64,000 bases of DNA from Chryseobacterium antibioticum. Lineage in GTDB: Bacteria; Bacteroidota; Bacteroidia; Flavobacteriales; Weeksellaceae. Positions 49,459 to 58,553 of the stretch are shown piece by piece. The DNA lies in the NCBI RefSeq assembly GCF_012927325.1, contig NZ_JABBGI010000007.1, positions 1-64,000 on the forward strand. The letters run 5' to 3'. Each line of letters starts with the position of its first letter. The first letter of the stretch is position 1. The translations under genes were made by a program, and so were the position numbers. The notes beneath the pieces were generated by a model that was given only the letters and a program-made list of their open reading frames with translations, was not told where the DNA came from and did not search any database.

Positions 49459-52143
49459 TTATTTAGAAACAATGATTTTTTGGCTGTAGTCAATCATGTT
49501 ACCCTTAATGGTCACCATATAAGCTCCGTTCAATAACGTATTCACGTTCACTGTGGTTTGCTTGTTAAGATTGATTTTCTCTGAAGAAACCAATTTCCCT
49601 GTAAAATCATAAATTGAAACGGTAGTGATTCCTGAAAGATCCATTCCTGAAGGAGTTTTTATTGTAAACTCTGTTTTCACCGGATTTGGATAGATGGATA
49701 TTCCTTTGGAATTGGCAGAAGCTTCATTCACTGCCAATGCATTACATTCAGCAGGAACATCGAAGTTTTCCACCTGGTCGCTTAAGTCCGGAGCAGGCTG
49801 ATTATAATTCTGCCATATTCCAACCAGTCCTCCCGGCGCGGCATTGACCCCTAAACCTCTTTTCGCAAATACTTTCCAGATCAGACATTTATCTGCTCCA
49901 TTGGTTTTTGCCATGTCAGCAGCTAAGATAGCGTCTCTTCCTTGTATAAAGCTTGGGTTACACTGCTGTAGTTTAAGGGCATCTACCACCAACTGTAATA
50001 CTCTTGCGCTTCCACTGTTCGGATCCGCCAGTACGTTGCTGTTGTAGCCGTATTTCTCTACGTATTTCCAGTTAAGATCCCAAAGCATCGTTGCCCATAC
50101 AAATCCGATACTATGAACGTCTGCTCTGGTAACCGGAATTACAGTACCATTAGTTAGTCTTAAATTATCGTTAACTTTCATACCATTAGTTCTTGCATAG
50201 GTATAATTATTAACTACAAAATCAGGAGAATATTTCGCTGGTCTTATCCCTGGTCCATCTGTAGGTTGGCTGGCTGTAAAAGTAGCCATACCTCTAGGCA
50301 CAGAAGCGTTGTCTCCGGGCTTGTTGGTCAACATTAAGGCAAAGAAATCAGACCATCCTTCTCCCATCTGCTCATTGGAAGTACCGTAATTTAAACAGTT
50401 GTTTCCCGTACCCGTCATACGATTTGTGATTCCATGTCCGTATTCGTGTGCCATAATACCATTGTCTAAGCTTCCGTCTTTGTAAACATAATTCGCTTTA
50501 TCATATTTTAAAGTAGCATTAATGACTGCCCCATTCGTTATTTCATTTGTTAAAAACAGTCCTTCCGTTTTTCCGATCATAATCGTCGGGATTGTGATGG
50601 TAGCATCTGTACCTCCTAAAGTTATTGGTACATCACTGTTTGGGTGATACTGTACAACTCCTATGGCTCCGGCATTCTGTAAATTTTTAGTTCTAACAGC
50701 AAAACCGCAGTTTGCGGGAGCAGCTCCCCCGGCAGGTACTAATGCAATTTTCCCGGTAAGACTTCCTGCAGCAACAGCTGTACACGCATCTGCAGGAACA
50801 GAAAGTGCCAAATTTCCAGTTACAGGACCATTTGCTTCAAGCGCTGGGCCAAACTGTGCCGTTTTACTTATTGGTACTCTCCCCGTATAAATTGATGGTG
50901 AATTGTAGAAAAGATTCTGCATCTGAGTAGGCTCAAATAAGTACATCTGCATTCTAGGTGCAGATCCGTCTGCAGGTGCCTGGAAGTTCGCATTATTATA
51001 TGCTCCACCGTCTCTGGCTTCAGCTAAAACAGCATCATTTCCTGTACCTCCTATCCCGAAGTTGTTGGTTTGAAAGTTTCTTGCCGTTTCCGTGAATCCT
51101 AACTTATAAAATACGTCATGCATTTTATTGTTGACATAAAATAAATTGGTTACCGTCGCAGAAGTATAGTTCTGTGGAGGCAATGTCACATCCATTGGAA
51201 AATCAAAAGCTCTTGCAGCTCCGCCATCAGCAGAAAACTGAACTGTATTGGTATTGTTTTCGTCGGTGTATGCGTACGCATTATTTCCTCTGGTGTTCGT
51301 ATAATGGTTGGTTCCATCAGAATGCCATCCTTCAGGAGAAGCGGTTATATCCCACGGATTGTTCAGCAGTGCTCTGCTTCCAAAAGAAGGTGCTTCTACA
51401 GGGAATGGCAGTACATTATAAGAGGCGTTGTCCGGAGCCAAAACAAAATTCTTGTTAATCTTATGAGCTTCAGAATGTGTACCAGCCGGAATTGAAGGTT
51501 GAATATTCTGTTCGGGTTGTGACAATTCGGTAGGAAGGTGTTCATGGCCACCATCATGAAAATTACATGAAAGGGTAAGATTTTCACGGTATAAAACTGA
51601 TCCATCCTCTGTGCTGATCACTAAACTCCAAAGATTGCCGGTTCCCTTCTCTTCTACGTTGAATAAATATCCAAGGATAAGTTCTCCGCTTTTTGCAAAA
51701 TAAACCAGCTTCGTTTTTATAGGTTCCTCTTTTCCTTCACTGTTTTTCACAGTCGTCAGTCCGTTCAATTGTTTTGCAGCCTGTGATACCAATGCATCTT
51801 TCTGTGCAGTCTGCTTACCTTTTACGCTGGAAGGATAGGTTTTAATAAAGGTATCTGCAAAGCTCAGTACTTTATCTTCCCTCACCAAAACATTGGCTGA
51901 ACTTCCAAAAACCGGAATACCATTAATCGTTTGCTGTATTCCTACAATATCTCCATTTAAACTTTTTGAAGGGTCAACATTCACGATGGTAAATGCTTTC
52001 AGTTCAGGATTTATTCTTTGAAAGGTCTTTTCAGAATTAACATAGTCTTTGATCACCTGCTCATGTTTTTGGGCAGAAAGAACACTAAAACTGAAGAAAG
52101 AACAAAGCAATAAAAACTTAACACTTAGTCGAATTCTTTTCAT
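49459..52143 (-). CDS. T9SS-exported M36 (fungalysin) metallopeptidase
   Basis: An 894-residue secreted zinc protease. A signal peptide (LLCSFFSFSVLSAQ) is followed by a fungalysin propeptide (FTP-like, FTIVNVDPSKSLNGDIVGIQQ). The catalytic core has MAHEYGHGITNRM near residue 565 and the third ligand in MGEGWSDFFAL. A PA domain (ACTAVAAGSLTGKIALVPAGG) sits before the zinc site. The final 70 residues are a type A sorting domain (ISIYPNPVKTEFTI ... GAYMVTIKG), so it is exported by the type IX system. It is an extracellular digestive enzyme, unrelated to pigment synthesis as far as can be seen. Confidence 0.95.
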   Translation of the reverse strand: MKRIRLSVKFLLLCSFFSFSVLSAQKHEQVIKDYVNSEKTFQRINPELKAFTIVNVDPSKSLNGDIVGIQQTINGIPVFGSSANVLVREDKVLSFADTFIKTYPSSVKGKQTAQKDALVSQAAKQLNGLTTVKNSEGKEEPIKTKLVYFAKSGELILGYLFNVEEKGTGNLWSLVISTEDGSVLYRENLTLSCNFHDGGHEHLPTELSQPEQNIQPSIPAGTHSEAHKINKNFVLAPDNASYNVLPFPVEAPSFGSRALLNNPWDITASPEGWHSDGTNHYTNTRGNNAYAYTDENNTNTVQFSADGGAARAFDFPMDVTLPPQNYTSATVTNLFYVNNKMHDVFYKLGFTETARNFQTNNFGIGGTGNDAVLAEARDGGAYNNANFQAPADGSAPRMQMYLFEPTQMQNLFYNSPSIYTGRVPISKTAQFGPALEANGPVTGNLALSVPADACTAVAAGSLTGKIALVPAGGAAPANCGFAVRTKNLQNAGAIGVVQYHPNSDVPITLGGTDATITIPTIMIGKTEGLFLTNEITNGAVINATLKYDKANYVYKDGSLDNGIMAHEYGHGITNRMTGTGNNCLNYGTSNEQMGEGWSDFFALMLTNKPGDNASVPRGMATFTASQPTDGPGIRPAKYSPDFVVNNYTYARTNGMKVNDNLRLTNGTVIPVTRADVHSIGFVWATMLWDLNWKYVEKYGYNSNVLADPNSGSARVLQLVVDALKLQQCNPSFIQGRDAILAADMAKTNGADKCLIWKVFAKRGLGVNAAPGGLVGIWQNYNQPAPDLSDQVENFDVPAECNALAVNEASANSKGISIYPNPVKTEFTIKTPSGMDLSGITTVSIYDFTGKLVSSEKINLNKQTTVNVNTLLNGAYMVTIKGNMIDYSQKIIVSK

Positions 52144-52245
52144 ATTTTTTACTTTGATTTAATTTACTTCCCTAGTTAGTAGTAAAAATAACAAAATGTT
52201 ACATTATTGACACCTGAACCATTAAAATATTTATTTCATAAGAAG

Positions 52246-52275
52246 TAAAAAGAGCATTTTACGTATAAAATGCTC
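52246..52275 (-). terminator. Terminator after the broken hydrolase gene
   Basis: On the minus strand GAGCATTTTA pairs with TAAAATGCTC (52252-52275) across four bases, followed by five T. Confidence 0.75.
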
Positions 52276-52304
52276 AACTTATTGAATGATTTCTAAATTA
52301 AATT

Positions 52305-53559
52305 CTACTTCAAAATAAACTGGATAAGATCATTTAAGAATTCCCCGTCTACATTTCCTTTGATCTCATAATCTTTAGGAGAAGGTATCCCGGAGCCTTT
52401 TATAAATAAATGATTCAGTGATGGATACCATTTAAAAATTGCCGTTTTATTGGTTTTCAATTGGTTTTTCCAAAGGGCAAAGTCCTTTTCTGTCACCTGA
52501 TAATCTCTTCCTCCCTGTGCAAAAAGCATGGGTGATTTTATATTTTTAACCTCATCAAGCGGTTTGTAATCTAAAAGATATTTCCAATATGAAGCAGACT
52601 GCCCCAGCGGAAGTTCTGAAGCCAGACTCTTCAGATTAAATTTGTCTGATTGTAAAAAAAGACACTTGTTTTTTGATCGCATCTATAGTTTCCGTTGGAA
52701 TTTTTGAAGAGTCAATTTTGTGGAGATATTCAAGCTGATCAATAAGTACTTCCTGAAGAGGTCTGGCATTGCCCGCCATAAAAATATATTTTGCAACCTT
52801 AGCCCTTTCTGCTATTTTGGGCATCAGATAAGCACCCTGACTATGCCCGAGAATAATGATCTGATATCCTTTAAAGTTTTCATTATTTTTGAAGTATTCT
52901 GCTGCATTAACGGCATCATTAATGGTTTCCTGCTCTACTGTAGACTTGTCATTGACCGTTTCAGGATGGGAATAGTTTCTTTTATCATACCGGTATGTTG
53001 CAATCCCGCTTTTGAAAAGCTCTTCTGCAATATCTTTGAAAGGTTTATTTTCGCCAAGAGTCTCATCTCTGTCATTGGCTCCTGATCCATGAACAAAAAT
53101 GACCAGCTTTTTCTTATTATCCTGCTCCGGAACCAGCAAGGTCCCATTCAGTTCAATCTCATCACTTTTAATCTTTAAGGCATTTTTTTCATCCGGTTGG
53201 TCAAATGTTTTATGAGGGACCAGAAAGAAGCCGATCATTTTATCACCGCTTCCGAAAGTGATCTGGATATCCAGCTTAGACTTCTCAAATTCTGAATAAT
53301 AGTAATAATAATCTTTTTCATTATTGATCTCAATAATACTTTTAAATGTACCCAACTGACCCTGAAGCTGTTCAGTGACCATCGTAAGATCTGCAGCTTT
53401 GATCTCTCCGGCTACAGAAGCATCAAAAAATGAATGGGCTTTTTCTGCATTTTTATCTACAAACAAAGTCCTGACAAATTGAGCTCCGATATCTTTTCTA
53501 CTCTGAGAAAATGATAACAATGATAACACAGCCAGAAAAAGGGTTAAAAGTTTTTTCAT
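52305..53559 (-). pseudogene. Alpha/beta hydrolase interrupted by a +1 frameshift
   Basis: Read as one gene this is a secreted alpha/beta hydrolase of about 417 residues: signal peptide (FLAVLSLLSFSQ), a DUF3887-like N-terminal part, then the hydrolase core with HGSGANDRDE, nucleophile elbow LGHSQGAYL, Asp in GGRDYQV and His in PSLNHLF. The frame is broken in a run of seven A on the plus strand (52654-52660). With six, the reading continues KKQVSFLQSDKFNLK. The nucleophile and the Asp/His end up in different frames, so activity would be lost. It may be a true mutation or a homopolymer sequencing error. Confidence 0.88.
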
Positions 53560-53566
53560 AAATTAA

Positions 53567-53932
53567 TTATTTAAAGACAACATCCGAAAAAGATAAGGGG
53601 CTCATAATAATGGTGACAAATATCGCAAGAATGATCAACACCAACTGGTACTGATCATAGGTTTTCTCTTTATCTTCTTCCTTCACATCAAAAGTAAATT
53701 TGATCTTATCAGGTTTTCTGATCGTCATCCAGATGAAGGTTAAAATAATAAGATTCAATACAATGGGTGCAAAAAGAAACAACTTGCTCCCAAATCCGTC
53801 ATTTTTCCCTCCATAGCCGTGAATAGGGATAATATCAGGAATAGAGTCATATCTGGTAAGCAGGTAGGCTGTGTACCCTATGATGATGATAAAAGGAATA
53901 CAAAAGAGCAGTTTTATATGTTTGGGGATCAT
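53567..53932 (-). CDS. DUF1648-domain membrane protein
   Basis: A 121-residue protein with three membrane helices. The first (LLFCIPFIIIIGYTAYLL) is followed by RYDSIPDIIPIHGYGGKNDGFGSK, the DUF1648 signature (P-IP-H---G--D). Such proteins are small membrane proteins of unknown role. It overlaps the upstream C45 gene by four bases and precedes the broken hydrolase by seven bases, so it belongs to the minus-strand transcript. No function is proposed. Confidence 0.8.
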   Translation of the reverse strand: MIPKHIKLLFCIPFIIIIGYTAYLLTRYDSIPDIIPIHGYGGKNDGFGSKLFLFAPIVLNLIILTFIWMTIRKPDKIKFTFDVKEEDKEKTYDQYQLVLIILAIFVTIIMSPLSFSDVVFK

Positions 53933-55611
53933 TTTAATTTTTTTAAGGTCTTCTTGAGGTATTTTTCTACATTTTGTCGGTCCGGAACAGTAGTAATTTC
54001 CTTTGTAAGGGCTTTTTCAAATTCAGCTTTGGCTTTTGAAAACTCATGTTTACTGAAATAATATTTTCCGGCCTGATAGTATACCCACCAAAAATCCGGG
54101 TTCATGGATTGATAATTGGGAATAAAGTCATCCGTTAGTGCTATGTCTTTATCATCTGTGGCATCACTTAAGTCTTCGGCCATTATTTTAGATACCTGAT
54201 AGTTTTTAAATTCTTCAGAATCTGCAAAGGGATCTCTGGCAATATTCAATGCTGTTTTTGCCTGTAAAGTTTCTGCCGCCTTGTTACCCGAAAAGATCTC
54301 ATTCAGGTCATAACAGACAAATTCTCCCAGCTGATAAGGATTTGAAGAAACCCAGACCAGTCTTTTTTCAGGTGAAAATATAACAGCATGATGCGCCAGC
54401 AGTTGATTGATTGCTTTTTCATTTCCGTAGCCGATTTTCTGGTCTTTTAAACCGGATTTATCTCTTAAAATGGCGGCCATCTTTTCTGGATTCAGTTTTT
54501 TCTTTTCCTGAAGGAGTTCCTGAAGCTTTTCGTAGCGGTATTCGGAATGGCTTTCTATGATATGTTTTTGGTTTCTTTTATCGTCTTTATAAGCTTCCGA
54601 CTGGAAATGATTGGTACAGAAAACTTTGCTTGTATTTTCAACTTTGTAAACGCCAAAATTTTCAGGGGAAACCTCAATGATTACTGCATTTTTATCGTGA
54701 GCGCTTCCTACCAGAATAGATTCGGAGACGAAAACTTTTCTTTTTTTAGCAATGGCTATCGCTTCCTCAATATTTTTCGCATACTGAAGAATTTCCCGTG
54801 TCACAAGAGAGATGGGAGTCTTCGCCGTCAGAGGAATTTTAGATTTTCCTGCGTTAATTGTTACGGTGATTCCTTCTTTGTTCATTCCGGAAACTACCCC
54901 TATCATTCCTGGCCAGCTTACAGACATGTATGGAATTCCGGCTTCCGGATCTACAAATTCGATCAGCTTATTTTTAGCAAAATCATCTCCCACATAAAAA
55001 TCAAAATTTCTCCCGATCAGAAGCTGACCGTCTTCGGTATTTTCATTCCAAACGGCAAGTGAGGTACATCCTACCATGGCCAGATCCTGCATGGCATGAC
55101 CAATGTCGTGGGCTCCGTGAAGGTATAAGTTCCGAAGGTATTTCGGCGCAATAAAATCGTATTTTTCAGAAGAATACCGGGACAATCCATAGAGTTCAGC
55201 CTGATAGTCTTCCCTTACATTCAGGTACATTTTCCTGTTGTACCATTTCAAGAATCCTCTGAGGAGTTTCTGTTTAAATTTTGACGGAACAAAACCTTCT
55301 ACTTTGGAAAAGAAGATCTCTTCCTGCTGCTGCATGAGTTTTTGAGTTAATGCTCCATTATTATATCCAAGCTGCAATGGATTTCCTTTGACATAAAGTT
55401 CCCAGAGCTGCTGCTTGTTTTTGGTTAAATAATTCTGATTAAAACTGAATGTAGAATCATTGATCTTAGTGACCTTTGGCGTTTCCAGCGTATAAGCACT
55501 GATGTCGGGAATATGTTGGACCGATTTTGAGACACCGCACGAAAGGAGGGAAAGGATAAGGAAAACCTGAATTCCCCCAAATGCAGCCGCTAGCCAGTTA
55601 TTTTTTTTCAT
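53929..55611 (-). CDS. C45-family autoproteolytic acyltransferase/hydrolase, lipoprotein
   Basis: A 560-residue Ntn-hydrolase. The N-terminus is a lipoprotein signal ending in LILSLLSCG. The autoprocessing nucleophile is the Cys in MVGCTSLAVWNE (near residue 183), followed by LLIGRNFDFYVG, as in acyl-CoA:6-aminopenicillanate acyltransferases and phospholipase B-like proteins. The last 60 residues look like a TPR helix pair (WVYYQAGKYYFSKHEFSKAKAEFEKAL). It overlaps the upstream oxidoreductase gene by 14 bases. In this setting it might form or cleave an ester or amide of the pigment outside the cytoplasm, which is an inference. Confidence 0.85.
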   Translation of the reverse strand: MKKNNWLAAAFGGIQVFLILSLLSCGVSKSVQHIPDISAYTLETPKVTKINDSTFSFNQNYLTKNKQQLWELYVKGNPLQLGYNNGALTQKLMQQQEEIFFSKVEGFVPSKFKQKLLRGFLKWYNRKMYLNVREDYQAELYGLSRYSSEKYDFIAPKYLRNLYLHGAHDIGHAMQDLAMVGCTSLAVWNENTEDGQLLIGRNFDFYVGDDFAKNKLIEFVDPEAGIPYMSVSWPGMIGVVSGMNKEGITVTINAGKSKIPLTAKTPISLVTREILQYAKNIEEAIAIAKKRKVFVSESILVGSAHDKNAVIIEVSPENFGVYKVENTSKVFCTNHFQSEAYKDDKRNQKHIIESHSEYRYEKLQELLQEKKKLNPEKMAAILRDKSGLKDQKIGYGNEKAINQLLAHHAVIFSPEKRLVWVSSNPYQLGEFVCYDLNEIFSGNKAAETLQAKTALNIARDPFADSEEFKNYQVSKIMAEDLSDATDDKDIALTDDFIPNYQSMNPDFWWVYYQAGKYYFSKHEFSKAKAEFEKALTKEITTVPDRQNVEKYLKKTLKKLK

Positions 55612-57133
55612 GAGTCTTAATCATTTGTTTCAGGCGATCATCTATAAGTTCTTTTCCGAGAATTTCTGCACAGGTATTGAATGCGCCTATGGTTACCCCC
55701 AAAATTCCATGCATATTGACGGATTGCCCGGTAAGGAAGAGGTTATCGGTCTTTGTTCGGGGCGAGACCATCGTTTTAAGAGGATTATCGGAGTTTTTCA
55801 TGTAACCGTACATATTTCCTTCAAAACTGCCAATATAGTCCCTGTAAGACAGCGGTGATGAAGTATAGATACTTTTTATGGAATGTCTGAGGTTGGGAAT
55901 TTTCTTTTCTAATGCGGTAATCATCTTCTCCGCTTTTTCCAGTTTAAACTGCTCATATTTCAAGCCTCTTTCGTGCTCTTCGGCCACTGTGTTTACCGTT
56001 TCCTGCCAAGATTTCACCTCCTCAAAATCCATATAAGAGATGGCGGTAAGGCTTTCTGCATAGTCAGGATGATGTTTGGAGGCCGTAGACGAAAGCATAT
56101 AGGTTTCCGGCCAGTTTTCTTTGTTGTACCGGTAGGCATTCCAGACCATTTCTTCCGATGAATAGTGGTATATATTATAATTGAAGGTAGGGAAAGTCTC
56201 AGGTTTTAAAACCAGATAAACACTAAAACATGACGAAACAGGTTCCCAGCTCATCACTCTGTTGGAAAAGGATTTTCTCAGCCGTTCTTCGCCGATCAAT
56301 TTCATTGCAGAACGGATTTCTATATTTGAAATAAACTTTTTTGCTGCATATTCTTTTCCGGTCCTTGTTTTCACGGAATACAGAGCATTGTTTTCATTAA
56401 AAATAAATTCGGAAACTTCGGAATGTTTGTTCACTTCTGCTCCATATTGACGAAGCTTTTTAATCAGTAATTTTGTAATCTGACTTCCGCCTTTCACGCA
56501 TTTATAGGCACTTTGAATATATGAATTTACGGTAAGTGCATGAACATAGAACGGTATATTTTCAGAATCTCCGCCATATAAAAAATTGGATCCGAGTAAT
56601 ACTGTCTGCAATTTTTTATCCTGAGTAACAGACTCGATGAATCTCTTGGTATTGAGGTGAAGGATCTCTTCATTATAGCTATCTTTCCCTACTACCTGGT
56701 ATCTCGGAAACTGTGCACAGACATACTGGATTTCTTCACAATAGTTTTCCAGATTTTGTTTTTCGTTGGGGAAATGGGCAATGAGCTGTTCCACAAAGTT
56801 TTCATAGCCTTGCGCATGGGGATAATCTATGCTTTCATCACCAAAAGAAATCCTGTCATAGCCGTCCTCATTCATCTTGTGAAGCTCCAGCTCATCCATA
56901 ATCTCAAGATAGGAAAAGAACCGGTGAAGATTCTGTCCTTTTGAAAGGCCTCCCAGGTAATGAACTCCGGTATCAAAGATGAGCTTATCCCGTGAAAAGG
57001 TCTGGAGATTTCCGCCATACTGGTTATTTTTCTCCAGAACACAGACTTTCAGACCTTCTTTCGCCAAAATTAGAGCCGAAACAAGACCTCCCAATCCGCT
57101 GCCGATCACAAGTATGTCGTATTCTTTTTTCAA
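55598..57133 (-). CDS. CrtI/CrtISO-like FAD-dependent oxidoreductase
   Basis: A 511-residue flavoprotein of the phytoene desaturase and carotenoid isomerase superfamily. The N-terminal VIGSGLGGLVSALILAKEGL and CVLEKNNQYGGNLQTF form the FAD site. The C-terminal LFLTGQSVNMHGILGVTIGAF is the second flavin motif. The only start that keeps the FAD motif is a TTG at 57133, with an in-frame stop nine codons upstream. It may desaturate or isomerise the polyene chain. It sits between an LpxL-like acyltransferase and the C45 gene. Confidence 0.87.
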   Translation of the reverse strand: MKKEYDILVIGSGLGGLVSALILAKEGLKVCVLEKNNQYGGNLQTFSRDKLIFDTGVHYLGGLSKGQNLHRFFSYLEIMDELELHKMNEDGYDRISFGDESIDYPHAQGYENFVEQLIAHFPNEKQNLENYCEEIQYVCAQFPRYQVVGKDSYNEEILHLNTKRFIESVTQDKKLQTVLLGSNFLYGGDSENIPFYVHALTVNSYIQSAYKCVKGGSQITKLLIKKLRQYGAEVNKHSEVSEFIFNENNALYSVKTRTGKEYAAKKFISNIEIRSAMKLIGEERLRKSFSNRVMSWEPVSSCFSVYLVLKPETFPTFNYNIYHYSSEEMVWNAYRYNKENWPETYMLSSTASKHHPDYAESLTAISYMDFEEVKSWQETVNTVAEEHERGLKYEQFKLEKAEKMITALEKKIPNLRHSIKSIYTSSPLSYRDYIGSFEGNMYGYMKNSDNPLKTMVSPRTKTDNLFLTGQSVNMHGILGVTIGAFNTCAEILGKELIDDRLKQMIKTHEKK

Positions 57134-57289
57134 TAGGAGAAAAGCTGTGTGTTTTTAATTCAAAAAATCAAGAAATTCAAGGGTTTATAAATGATCCTAA
57201 ATCTAGATAAAGATTTGAAATGTCTAATTTCTGAATTTATTTAATGATTTGAGTTTATTGATTAGTTTTCAGGGATAAAATTAGAAAAA

Positions 57290-58174
57290 TTAATCAATAT
57301 CATCCCAAAAATCGAAATAATTGAACCATTGAAGGGGATATTTTCTGATCATTGATTCCAGGTTCTCTACATAAGAATTGAGAAGTCCCTGAGAATCACG
57401 GTTTTTAATATTTTTTGCGACCCTTGCATATAAGTGATAATGAAGATTTTTTTCTTTCATCACATACACATATACCACGGGAACGCCGAGACGTGAAGCG
57501 ATCAGAAACGGGCCGGCAGGAAATTTAGCACTTTTCCCCAGCAAATCGGCTTCGAGATATTTTGAGCCCTCGAAATAACGGTCTCCTGTAAAGCAGATCA
57601 GTTCATTATTCGATAAAGCCTGATTGATCTCGAAAATATGTGACATATCCTCTTTGACATAGATGAATTTGATGTTACTCTGCTTTACGGCAACGCTTTC
57701 CAGATATTCTTTAATGACCGTCACTTCCTGATCTGTAGTGACGAGATTGATCTGGCAGTCGAAATCGATATCAGCAAAGAAATGTTCGGCAATTTCAAAA
57801 TTCCCGATGTGGGCACTAATGAGAACCCCTCCTTTTTTTTCAGTCAAAAGATTCTTAAGATTTTCTACCCCATCAAATTCGTAGGTGTATTTTTCTCTTA
57901 AACCTGCAGAGATAGCTGTTTTATCAATCAAAACCTTTCCAAAGGTAAAATAGCTTTTGAATATACTGATTTTTGATTTCCAGTATCCGTAATCAAGTCT
58001 TTTTTGAAAATAATAGGAGATGTAGCGGTTGCTTTTTTTTAGAAATAAAAAATAGTAGGAAGCCACGAAATAGAGCACAACATATGAACTCCGGATGCCG
58101 ATATTTCTAATACACCAGACGAATATTTTATATCCTGCGATGGTTCCTTTAGATTTACCTTTCCACTTGTTCAT
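57290..58174 (-). CDS. LpxL/HtrB-like lysophospholipid-type acyltransferase
   Basis: A 294-residue membrane-associated acyltransferase with a hydrophobic N-terminal segment. The catalytic HX4E is SAHIGNFEIAEHF (near residue 119) and RYFEGSKYLEADLLG fits the second block. LpxL family members transfer acyl groups from acyl-ACP to lipid A. Homologues in flexirubin and aryl-polyene clusters probably attach the polyene acyl chain to its alcohol acceptor, here the dialkylresorcinol. It follows ACP 2 on the same strand after repeat element C. Confidence 0.87.
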   Translation of the reverse strand: MNKWKGKSKGTIAGYKIFVWCIRNIGIRSSYVVLYFVASYYFLFLKKSNRYISYYFQKRLDYGYWKSKISIFKSYFTFGKVLIDKTAISAGLREKYTYEFDGVENLKNLLTEKKGGVLISAHIGNFEIAEHFFADIDFDCQINLVTTDQEVTVIKEYLESVAVKQSNIKFIYVKEDMSHIFEINQALSNNELICFTGDRYFEGSKYLEADLLGKSAKFPAGPFLIASRLGVPVVYVYVMKEKNLHYHLYARVAKNIKNRDSQGLLNSYVENLESMIRKYPLQWFNYFDFWDDID

Positions 58175-58183
58175 ACCTACAGT

Positions 58184-58272
58184 TTACCAATTTATCAATA
58201 TACCAGTGTAACAATATTTCGGCTGAAGTTATTGTTACACTGGTACATTGCTTTATTGTTACATTATTAAAA
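58184..58272. repeat. Intergenic inverted-repeat element C, downstream of ACP 2
   Basis: A perfect 16-bp inverted repeat TACCAGTGTAACAATA (58201-58216) and TATTGTTACACTGGTA (58230-58245), with weaker similarity continuing on both sides. Same family as elements A, B and D. Confidence 0.85.
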
Positions 58273-58294
58273 AGAATAAATATTCAATCGATAG

Positions 58295-58549
58295 TTATGC
58301 GTTTTTTGCAGCAATTTTATTTTCAATAGTTGTATAGAAATCATCAAATGTGACCATTTGTTTAAAATCTGCCTCTCCTAATTTCACTCCAAAATTAGAT
58401 TCGATAACAACTACCATATCAATATAATCCAGACTGTCCAGCCCAAGCGTTTTTTTCAGGTTGGCGTCATTACTGATCTCATCGCCATCTACCTCGAATT
58501 CGTTTACTAAGAAATCATTAACGATGTCAACAATTTTTTCCCTTTCCAT
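58295..58549 (-). CDS. Acyl carrier protein 2
   Basis: An 84-residue ACP. The ATG at 58549 is chosen because the longer reading begins with TTG inside the upstream gene end. The phosphopantetheine Ser is Ser39 in LGLDSLDYIDMV, and the helix pattern is normal. It lies four bases after the upstream ketosynthase stop, so KS and ACP are co-expressed. It is the likely carrier for the chains made by that KS and FabG. Confidence 0.93.
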   Translation of the reverse strand: MEREKIVDIVNDFLVNEFEVDGDEISNDANLKKTLGLDSLDYIDMVVVIESNFGVKLGEADFKQMVTFDDFYTTIENKIAAKNA

Positions 58550-58553
58550 GTTT

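Noticed and set aside
52305..52682. Separate small hydrolase gene
   Set aside because: Its first residues come from a shifted reading of the homopolymer; it is the C-terminal part of the broken hydrolase.
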